This document shows positions 54,101 through 64,000 of a stretch of 64,000 nucleotides of DNA, one piece after another. The notes beneath the pieces were generated by a model that searched no databases, was not told the origin of the DNA, and was given only the letters and a program-made list of their open reading frames with translations. The stretch lies in assembly GCF_000003815.2 (NCBI RefSeq), contig NC_049980.1, forward strand, positions 18,345,681-18,409,680, in the 5' to 3' direction. The DNA is from Branchiostoma floridae (taxonomy: Eukaryota > Chordata > Leptocardii > Amphioxiformes > Branchiostomatidae). The translations under genes and the position numbers were made by a program. The stretch's first letter is position 1. The number at the start of each line of letters is the position of its first letter.

Positions 54101-57100
54101 AACCAAATGGACATTCATACTGACACTGTTGTGATGACATGCCTGTGAAATATGAGTGAAACATGCTCAGTGGCCAGCCAATGGCAAAGTTGTGCTTCAT
54201 TTCCATGCACCCCTTTTAAGGCATATAATGAGCCTTCTCCCTTCTCTACTCCAGCTCACATTCTTGGTGCACCTGTTCAACATACACAACATAAAAGTAA
54301 AATTCTGCCTTTGTGTTTCTCCAATGCCACAAGGTTTCAAACAAACAAGCTTACCAGCAATAATAATTATACCTCTTCATGTTTGTAACAAACTCCCTTA
54401 TGTCCTCCCCTCCCCCTCATTTTTTCCCAACAAAACATGTCCCAAGGGGTGTATCATTATCTGCATTTTAAAGCAAATGTAACATTTATCTGTGCTGACA
54501 GTTGTGTGCAGGTGCCTGCATATTCACATCCCTCCCCTTTTTGGTAACCTTCATGGTTCATCAGTGCAAAGGTCCATTCATTACTGCTCTTTTTCTTTGA
54601 CTTCTAACATTATGACATCTGAGGAGTCTCCTTTATCAGTGGGTCAGCAATTAATATCAATGATAAGACATGGATATGATAAAACAAAAACAACACAGAT
54701 AAGTTTTAGAATGCTGTCAATACTTGTGCAGATTATTCTTAAACCTTACCATCAGTAATTTTGTCTCACATAAACTAAGCCATTAATTGTTAAAATGAAG
54801 ACAACTTTGAATGTACATCTCCTGAACTAGGAGACTTTAAAACTTAAAGACGTGATGTTAACTCAGAGTCAGAGGTCTTTGCTTCTGACCTTCTCAAGCT
54901 CTACAATCATGCCAAGTTTATCTTGTTCTGATAGCTGTTGTTGTCACTCCCATCCCTTACGATCTGTTGCATTTGGTGTGAAAATCATTGACGTCTCAAT
55001 CCCACAAAGATCTTGTGAATTATGCGTGTCTGATTTCACCGCTCCCTACAACAATTATGTCGAGGTGCTGTGACCCTCTCAAGCTCCTATTTAGGCATAC
55101 TTGATTTCCTTGGGAACTATTGACATGAAGCTATTGTGCTTCTGCGAAGACTATTCACCCAACTTAATTGTGTCATTTGACATTTATAGGCTCTCTAGAT
55201 TTCACAATGATAACAGTCAAGCCCAGTGTATTTACTGTCATTGTCAACCTTTCCAATCTAGTTTTTTTATACTGCAGTGGCCGGACAGTACCAATGTGTG
55301 GTTCACTGGGTAGTCCTTACTATGCAGGCTTCCCCTTCCCCCTCATTAGGCTTTGTCAGGTGTTAACTTTTTCACTGTTTGTTATAATGCCTGTTGGCGT
55401 ACTTTTGAACACCGGCAGATTTAATGGCTGCCCTGAGGCGTAAATTACCCTGACAAGCAGCATGATGGATGAGGGGCGACTCCGCCTGCGGACATGGAGT
55501 GGTGTCTTATTCGCATTGTTTATTCCCTTTTCCCCTGTTACTAACATTCTCATTACAAGACACTACATGATCGCAGTCTTCATGTCTAAGGAGGTAACCT
55601 TTCCTCCTGTGTGCAGATGAGGAGGCAGGGCACACCGTAGATGTGGAAGGGAAGAGTACGGTGTCACCAGGGCTGTGTGTGGTCAGGTTAACATCAGCAA
55701 AACTGCTACAGGCATCTCATTCAGCATGACCTGTCACTTACCCTCACAGACACACAGCCAGCCCACCTGCATGACACTTACACCTACCGCAGCACAACTG
55801 GAGCTCAGCAAAGTTGGGAACAACTTCCAACGTATCCCAACCTTTGCACATGCAAGAAGATTAAGTCTTCAAATGGTGTTGTATCTGTTTGTGCATCTGC
55901 AGTAACATGTCATTTAAAGTGTGTGTAATAAACTGACAGGAAGTTGATAGTTGATCATCATTTCCTGAGAATGTTGATAGAGACTACCCTCCTTTTGAAA
56001 GTATGTGTTTCTAAACGGTGTTGTAAACAGGACAGGTGTTACACAACACTGAAGGTGTGAAGTTCTGCATGACAGATACTCAAGTATTAACATACCTAAA
56101 TCAGCCAAGAGTCAACATGGCGGATAATTTTACCTCACAGGTAAACCCAAGATGTCTGGAAACAAGTGTCCATTTTTTTAAGAGACAGTCCTGCTGGGCC
56201 GGAAATTATCGTCTTGGTGTGGTTTCCTGATGTCTTCCTCCCTTGGGGACCCGACCTATCTGTCAAGAATTGTAACAAATCACACGAAAGGTGTGGACAT
56301 CCAAATTGTTAAAACAAACACCCTTTGTGAATAGAGTAAACAGTTTCACAGAGTGGATGGGCCTGAAATAATAGCCTTAAGTGTTTCACCTGTGCGTCTT
56401 GGCTTATCTTGAGGGGCATCTTGCTGGTCCATCATTACAAGCCTTACTTACCTGTCCATTTGCGTAAGATTTGTGATTTATAACTGTCAATGAGCAGCAC
56501 ACCTGTGTTTTGGTGTGCTTGTCTACGGTTAAGTCTCTTTCATCTTACCCCAGTTTGTCCGTTTTTCAGTAGGAAAATACTTTTCACAACATTCTTTAAA
56601 ACGTTTCCTGTGACAATCTTCATCACTAAGCTATCACTGTTTGTATAGGATGAGTTAAAAAATATTCCTTACATTATTAGCAAATACAAGCTTGATGTTG
56701 ATCTTGCGTATTCATCCATGTTACACTTTTATTAGTATCAGATATTATAGTGTTATATCCAGTTATCTAGAGTCACAATAAATGCCACAGACAGACATGG
56801 TGTGGGATACAACTTCAGTTTTATCAAGGAGGTTATATAGGACCTCCTTGGTTTTATTTTTCAATAATTACCTCTTGTCAAAATAAAGGTCACCTTTAGA
56901 GTCTCGTTTACTTTCTTTGCTATACCCACCTTTGCAAAAGGACTCCTCATCAAAGATCATCACACTTAAAATCTCTTGAATCGTATGAGGAACACAACCA
57001 TCGACCCACACAGGTCTGATCACAGTTCTAATTTCTTTTGTTTTTCTCGCCATTTTCCTACTGATTTTCAAAGGGCTTCACCTGCGAAGTAATGACCACA

Positions 57101-60100
57101 ATGGCGTCAGTTTGGGCTATTCATAAACAGCTTTATACTTGATATTTTCCCCAAAATCTGAGGTGTGCCCCTTATTTCTGGCCGAGGGCAAGAACTTATT
57201 AAACACGCTCTCGTACGATCCTAGCTACACACATGCACATTCCCTATTTAATGGTAGTAAGAAATACATCAATTTAAAGAGGGTGTGAAAATGATGTCCA
57301 CTTTGTTATCTTAATCTGTTGTCCATTCAATTTGTAGTGGCAGATCTGAAATACCATCATGATGACCAGGTAATTATCCCGTTGTGAAGTATGAGCAATT
57401 CAAATGTTGGATAGCTCATTAAAGTCTGACATGTTCCAGGAACAGATGTTGCCGTTCTAAAGCTGTCAATGATAAAGTCTAACCCGTATCTATCCTGGTT
57501 AGTTTTATCTTTCCAGTACTTAATGGTATCCTTGTGTTGTTCAGTACCAATCGTGTAACCATCTCCTGCCTAACACTGACCAATACTAATTTGTTACCAA
57601 AATGCTTAATACCTGAGAGAAGGACAACGTATCACACGTGTTTCACAGCATTTCCTGAACGAAGATAGGTCTTTGACATTTGAATTGTCATATACACATC
57701 TAATAGCTAGTTGGGTAATGCTTTAGCCCTTTCGATGCTGTCTTATGCCACAGGTGGATCTACGTGGTTGATGAACACACATCGATCAGCAAAGAAACAA
57801 TGGTACAGAAACAAAGAAAGAGAGGGAAGTAACATGAACACAACTGTCATCGAGGGCATATCTTGAGAATAAAGATGTGAGGATTGTTTTATTTCACATG
57901 GAAAACGATGGGAGGACCTTTAAGAAATTGTCTAGCTTTGGGCTACGGTAAACACTTTCTGAGACAGTCCGACATTGTGGCTGTAGGGCGGCCGTCCTGT
58001 CAGGATGTGTTGTGATGCAGACTCCTCCCGTTCAATTAGACATTGTTTGAGACTTATGAGAAGTATCAAAAGTGCGTAACAACAGTATATCCATGCAAAT
58101 GTGTGATGAAATTAAGAGCGCTAACAAGTATTGCTTCATCAATGTACAATGCAGGGTAAATGTTTAGTTTCGTCAAATAGCCATGCGATTATGTAAATGC
58201 ATTTGCGCGATGTAATTTTCTAGAGTGACAACTCCACATTGGTCCGGTTAACATATTACAATAAGCTACCATTGCATTATTACCTTGGTCAATTAATGCG
58301 TTAACTGCAGAAAAGTGGAGCAAAGTCACCATTCATCATAGCAGTATTGGTTATCCATTGTTAAGTACTTCCAGCGACGTTAGAATATGAAGATAATGAC
58401 TTATTGTACCCGCGGAGCCCCGCCCATCACACGTCATTAGGCGGCCATGGTGCGGCAGGTGGTTCAGTGGAGCATGGTTTGATGCGGAAGGTGAGGATGA
58501 TACCGCGCGCCTTTTGTTGTGCAGCTGGCCTCTGTTCCACATCAACCCATAGGACTGCCGGTTGACACCACTTAGGCTGGAGAAAGTCAAGGGAGATAAT
58601 CAGAGATGGACACGTGGATGTTAAATGGCATGGTGTAACGTTGACATCTCATCTGGGTTTACCCGGGACTTACGCTCTTGTTATATGTGCTTTGGTAGAA
58701 CGAAAGTTTGTGTTGCTTCTAGAACTTATTGATTTTAAAATGGTACAGGCAAAACATGTGTTTTTGAAAAGCACTAAGTTTGGCAGGTTTACTAAGCACC
58801 ATTTTTATAAAGAAAATATCAGAATATATTGGATGTCAGTACAAGTAATGATTCGTACTAAGAACTAACAACAGACAGTTACAAATTGCAACCTTGTAAG
58901 TTTGTTCTCGCCTCTGCCGACAACAGTTGTGTTTAACCAATGAAGGATACACGTAACTAGTTACAGCAAATTGGGTATATTGGTAATCAGGCGCAAACGG
59001 CGTTATGCGGGTTTGAAACACAAATGATCTTTGATTACAGTGGTTTAAAGCGAAGACAATGGGGCCTTTCAGGTCCCACTCGCAAAGACAAATGTTGGGA
59101 GCAAATGAAATGACAAGGAACTTACGTATCGCTTGAATATATATACATATCCATCGTAAAGCTCAATAAAAGTATTAAAAACCAATTACATTATGTTTCA
59201 ACAGTAGAGATCGTTTAGTTGATCCTATGGTTGCACTTATATCCTTGTCGTCTCGGCGTGATAATGTTATCTTATCTCTAATCTGTAGACCTGTCCAAAG
59301 CTCTGATGGCAGAAGATAAGCAAGGCCGGCGGTCTTTTGAAACGTCCACTTCTTTGTTCACAGGTAGATCTTAATCTCCAAAAGTAGTCGTATAATTGAT
59401 CGCGGTGATTGTTGTCTAAATCTGACTTTGTCACTGGGCACTACAGTCGACTGAAGCCATTTTCAAGGCCTCCTAATCGTTGCTTTGGACGCTACAAAAG
59501 TCTTGTTTTCTAGGCCAGGATTGTCCCTTTAATGGTACTGTCAAACTTGCATTGTCTTCTTGTCAAAGGCTTTTGTTTCAAAAGACAGGCCTCAAAATCT
59601 CCAAGCTGCCCTAAGGAAGGACTTACGTTGCCTAGGTCAGGTAATACCTATGGAACCAGCAAGACTCCTGGAGGCGAATCCTCGATAAGTATCTTTCAAC
59701 CGAAGGTCACTTTGGCCTGAAAACAGTCCAATGAATTAGAAAAAAAATTACATCTAATCTTAGATCTCTTGAGTTTTAGTTGAAAAATATATATACTTTT
59801 AAGTCGTAATCATCAGTTGAATTACACAAGTAAAGCTTTCAAACTAGTTTCAAAGTAAAAGCAAACAGTTACCACTGTCCATCTGCCAGCCATTGGCAAG
59901 AAGGGTGTGACCTTTCCTATAGGTGCCCTGATTTTCTTGCTAAAAGTGAAACGCCTTATGTTCGGGTATTGCTTTTATTATGCGATGAACGTGGGTGACT
60001 CTGATCGTTTTACTCACGCCTCCATGCCAGGCATGAGCCGAAGGCTCACGTCCCATGAATTACAAGGCGGTTCGAAATTGAACATTGCCCCCCACATGTC

Positions 60101-61380
60101 CGCGGATTAACCCTCCTGACGCGTGAGGTACGACGTGCCTAAACAAAGTTCCGAACCGGACATTAATCTAATACTGGGTAGCATTTAAAGATTTTCATAG
60201 GAATAATCGTCATGACCATTGAGTCAGATACTTATCTACTGCTTTAGGGAATTACAGAAGCAAGTTAAAAGAAAAATGAAAAAAAAAAGTTTTAAAGACA
60301 CACCAGTAATGAAAGGTGCAAGCAACTGTTTACGTATAATTGAATAAGACGTCTGACTAGATGTTAGATTCATAACAGGACATCGACTGCTGCTTAATTT
60401 ACCCAACATTTGACAAGCCCAACGTAGCACCTGTGATAGTATGAGTCCAATGTTGTGATTGTGAGGATGTAGAGAATGAGAGGATGGAAAAGTGGTGATG
60501 AGACGAAATGTCCAATCTATATAAAAACAGATGGAACCGTTTTAATGCTATATAACATTATATATAAGAATAACATTGCTGAAACTAAACTAATGATTTG
60601 ATATTTGAAAAAAAAAACGGTACAGTCACAAAGATATGTTTCGTTCCGTGTGCTTTGGACTGTTGTCGCAACCAGCAAATGAACAGCTATCGTGCAACAC
60701 GCGACAAAGTGATTTTCATCATTATAGCATCACAAATAGCATCACAACGTATGACGTTGTCGATTTCTGTTGCACTAAATGACATTTCCCTCGCACGGCC
60801 ATTCCGTATCTCCGTCTGTACCTGCGTGAGGCGTGCCATTATTAAGATCCGCATCTAAATCCCATAACCACACTGAGGATTGTTCTTAAGACAATGCTGT
60901 GATCAACTCGGCATTTCTGTTGGAAGATACTGGATCAGATAACATTAGAAAAGTTCCAATGCCTCTTCTCATAAAGAGCAAACAGCCGGAAGTTCTCCGG
61001 GACGAACAACCTTCTCTGACTATTCCGTTTGTCCTCAAAATCCGTTTCCATCGGACTGCATGTTGTCGAGATGGTTGATTTCTTGATGAAAATGCGATGA
61101 AATCAGTGCACGCCTAATAGATTTAGGAATCTGTGAGGTATGACCAAAGACTTCCACAAGATGGCATGCAGTTTTTCAGAAGGCCTATCACAGCTCAATA
61201 CCATGCCGACTATTGTTGTCATTCGAATTCGTTTTGATGACAATTTGTCGTTGGTTGTCAAAGAATCATTGGTACATCTGTCCAAGTTAAACCGCGCACA
61301 TGGATTGATCCTCTGTGTAATTGTTTGTGGTAGCTTCAACAAAAAGAGAATCTCACAGGTGGTTAATCCACGGTGCTTAG
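51200..61380. other. Long stretch with no supported gene
   Basis: I read both strands for exon-like frames with good splice signals and family motifs and found none. Mobile-element signatures are also scarce; an imperfect inverted pair (AAGGAGGT, ACCTCCTT) at about 56826-56850 resembles the end of the element at 45388. A conserved regulatory domain of a neighbouring gene is possible but not shown. Confidence 0.4.
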
Positions 61381-61879
61381 GTTAGGCTTAGTTTGGTTTA
61401 TTTTGGTTTACATATTGTTAAGGGGACAAAAAATGTCCCAGATCACTGCGTGAAAAGTAGCATCACACTGGACTTAAGTCTTATGTTCTGAGTACAAGCG
61501 GGTAAACTAAGCTGACCTATGGGCTAGGCATAGCAGAAACATTACCATGGAAACGCGTCCAATCAGTTGTACGTTAAACAGTTATGTATACTGGACCACT
61601 GTCCTTCTTTTTCTTAATGGTCATGTAAACAATAGTCTACATTAGAAATCTCTAGTGCATCCATAACCTGTCCAAAGATGTCGTAAGTCACAACTTCAAT
61701 TATTACTTTTAAATCTGGATAACGGTTTATCCATATAAGCCCATGGACGATTTAATGCTACCACCAAGGTGTATAAATGTTACCACTGGACTGGAATCCA
61801 TCCCTTGATAATCGGTTTACATGTTGACTTTCTGACCACGACTTGTTTGCATGTGCATGAACATACATCCAGTGCTACA

Positions 61880-62110
61880 GCTTAGTCTGATCTCCGCGCC
61901 GCCCCGCATCTCCTCCGGGAGGCGGCTGCACTGTGGGGACTCCTTGATTGGCCACCGTTCTCACCTCTTTTAATCATATTCAACCCCGACCAAACCCGCC
62001 AATTCTCGCATCTAATCCCAAGTAGTCTATGTGGAACCACGTATCAAATTACCCTCATCTCTAGGGCCACTCAGGTGGGGATTACGCGGTTAAGATTGTA
62101 TCAAGCAGAG
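61880..62110. promoter_or_regulatory. Motif-dense candidate regulatory segment
   Basis: A GC-rich start (CGCGCCGCCCCGCATCTCCT), an inverted CCAAT box (GATTGGCCACC), TAATCC at 62013-62018 and GGATTA at 62079-62084 (bicoid/Otx-type homeodomain cores in opposite orientation, 60 bp apart), and ATCAAA lie within 230 bp. No transcription unit is identified beside it. Confidence 0.25.
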
Positions 62111-63228
62111 AGTGTATCACATAATTGGAAGAAGCAAACAGACAAGTCCTTCGAGACCCCAAGGTAGTCCGATGTGTTGGTTTGGGGTGGGAATATTTCT
62201 TGTCTGCTTGACATTAGTGCTGCAAAAGACCCTTTGTGTAAGAAGCATTCCTATCTCAAAATTATAGGTTTGGGTGAAGTGGCAATCATGCAAGTCCTCA
62301 AGGCACTTACTTCTTCGCACCTCAGGCTTGTCTGACGCAGACCACCTCCGTTTTATTGTTTGTTTTGAATTACGATATAGAATTACCTCTTGTTTACTTT
62401 GCCTTATGGTGTTGCGTTACTGTTTATCCTGGAGGAATGCACCTGTGCCTTCTTGGCCGCCAAGGTATGCCGACAACACCTGGTGTTGTTATCATCGACT
62501 GTCGTGAGAAGAAAAACAGTCGCCTCAAAGTTTCTCTTGTATCCAACAATGTATCTCCTGGCCTGGAAGTTATTCGACTTTTGTTTTCCTTCTTCCTGTT
62601 TTGGTTGGACTGGCTTAGTGCAGATAGAAGATTTTTGAAAGATAATCAGTCAGTTCGGAAAAACTTCCTTCTTCTTTGATGATGTAAAAGCAGACCAAGC
62701 CTAAGTCTCAAGAACAGAACTCAGATGTGTTTTTTTTTTAGTTATGGCGTATTTTGCATTAAGTTTTTCGATACGACATCTTACAAGTCACTCTGATTTT
62801 TTAGTGAAACTACCTCAATATCAACATTAGAAGATGTCAAGAATACTTTGACATTTTCTCGACATATATCATTTAATTGTTGATCAAACTGCCGCAGTGC
62901 ACAATGGTAGCCACCTGTGGGACCCCACTGCACTCATGCCAATGATCTGAATATCTATCATCCGATAAAACACTGTTAATACTCCCCGCACAATCCTCCT
63001 CCCAACTCCCCTGACGTTCAACAATTTCCATGGCACTGTGCTCATCACGACTAGTCGTAATTAACTGTCACCGTGTCCTCCACAAACTGGTCCATCCGCA
63101 TTCCCCCCCATCAGATGGGGAGCTGAGCGACGGCCTGACAATGATAGATCATCGTCGTGGTCAAATATTTGCACTTGCTCAGCACCCTTTCTGTTGCTCG
63201 CTAATCAAGAAGGGATTGGAGGTCTTAC

Positions 63229-63459
63229 TCTTCACATCCATCATCATTGTGAGATGATGTTCCAGACAGGCTGTGGACACGGTCGTGTTTGATAGTGAGA
63301 TAATCTGCTCGCTACAGTCCCATAGTGGCAGGCCCGATACAAGGCCACTAGCATGTCTGCACAAATCCTGGACATCATCTTTGCTGAAAAGAGATGCTCT
63401 CAAACTTTCCTTCAGAGTGTCCTGAATGTGTGGCTGTCCAGGGAAAAGCGAACCGAAAG
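63229..63459 (-). CDS. Candidate internal exon, unknown protein
   Basis: On the minus strand a strong acceptor (CGTTTTTTTTTAG) is followed by 231 nt with no stop and then a GTAAGA donor; both junctions are in phase 1. It encodes HIQDTLKESLRASLFSKDDV, then QDLCRHASGLVSGLPLWDCS, then LSNTTVSTACLEHHL, with three Cys and one Asn-X-Thr site. Symmetric phase-1 exons with Cys are common in extracellular proteins, but I recognise no domain and find no partner exon in the window. Other exons would lie beyond 64000 or at lower coordinates. Confidence 0.35.
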
Positions 63460-63737
63460 CTAAAAAAAAACGATTAGTCATTTACATTTCACCTATAAAC
63501 AAGTCTTAATTGTCGTATAATATCGTATAATTACAGCAGTACAATGCTTTTGGGTAAAGGCAAATGTAGCAAAATCTTAAAGTAGATACCTCATTAACAT
63601 TCTCTTAAACAAAATTGCCATTTATACATGCTTGACAAGAAAGCGCGGTAACATGTTGCAGTTCACTGGATTATTGATATCATGTTGATGATTGTGTGAT
63701 TTTACTGTGATCTAAACATTGAAATAACAGCCATAAC

Positions 63738-63824
63738 GGCTAAGAAGTAGTTTGCGACCCAAAGCAATGACTTTTTAGTCGGGCTAAAAAGCCATTGCTT
63801 TGGGTCGCAAAGTACTTCTTAGCC
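63738..63824. repeat. Near-perfect 87-bp hairpin
   Basis: Arm GGCTAAGAAGTAGTTTGCGA continues CCCAAAGCAATGACTTTTTA. Its inverse TAAAAAGCCATTGCTTTGGG continues TCGCAAAGTACTTCTTAGCC. The arms are about 40 bp with only a few mismatches and a short loop. It could be a small foldback element or a transcribed hairpin. Confidence 0.8.
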
Positions 63825-64000
63825 GAAATAACCAGTTATTCCTTCGTCCATTCAACAATATCAACCCACATGATCTAGTCACGGCAACGTTGTCACACCT
63901 CTAGGCTGGGACGACAGGTGTTATTGAAAGTCGTTGGTTCCATTGACAGTGAAATAAAAGACACAAAGACAGATATAATGATAATATTGGAAATGGAGTT

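Noticed and set aside
56868-57071. 67-residue basic frame on the minus strand
   Set aside because: No splice context or similarity, and it lies next to an inverted AAGGAGGT pair that looks repeat-derived.

Overview
This is animal nuclear DNA. Genes are split into many small exons with GT-AG introns, codon-level similarity is limited to the exons, and the introns and spacers are full of short inverted-repeat elements, SINE-like sequences and microsatellites. The gene families and repeat types point to a cephalochordate (amphioxus, Branchiostoma), but that is inference. It rests on a chordate-type cytoplasmic intermediate filament rod, an NPR-type receptor guanylate cyclase and dispersed repeats of a style I associate with amphioxus. 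Five runs of N mark assembly gaps: 2704-3432, 38260-38401, 39541-39640, 42991-43227 and 45285-45384.

Layout. (1) 1-2245: intron or upstream sequence of the first gene, mostly a degenerate tandem-repeat block. (2) 2246-10636, plus strand: the intracellular half of a natriuretic-peptide-receptor-type membrane guanylate cyclase, 15 exons from the transmembrane segment to the stop codon. The ligand-binding part lies upstream of the window and a juxtamembrane exon is probably in the N gap. (3) 10637-16100: spacer with dispersed repeats, a MITE and one doubtful minus-strand exon. (4) 16329-30724, plus strand: a 21-exon gene for an intermediate filament protein of about 1007 residues. It has a normal 310-residue rod, then about 410 more residues of coiled coil, then a C-terminal domain with three QxW motifs typical of a ricin-type beta-trefoil. 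This is the most unusual protein in the window. (5) 32461-39498, plus strand: a secreted glycoside hydrolase family 3 (beta-xylosidase/beta-glucosidase-like) enzyme in 13 exons. One exon beside an assembly gap appears to have lost 11 bases. (6) 40345-44694, minus strand: the complete 7-exon gene for mitochondrial ribosomal protein uS11m (MRPS11), convergent with the GH3 gene. (7) 44700-64000: almost 20 kb with no gene I can support. It holds several mobile elements in its first 2 kb, one tRNA-derived SINE near 50 kb, a strong hairpin near 63.8 kb and one candidate minus-strand exon near 63.3 kb.

The four genes do not form a pathway: they act in cGMP signalling at the plasma membrane, the cytoskeleton, secreted or lysosomal carbohydrate hydrolysis, and mitochondrial translation. 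All exon joins given were worked out by hand from splice signals, reading phase and family similarity. In three of the four genes the summed coding lengths are whole codons, the GH3 gene only after the proposed 11-base correction or an alternative acceptor.
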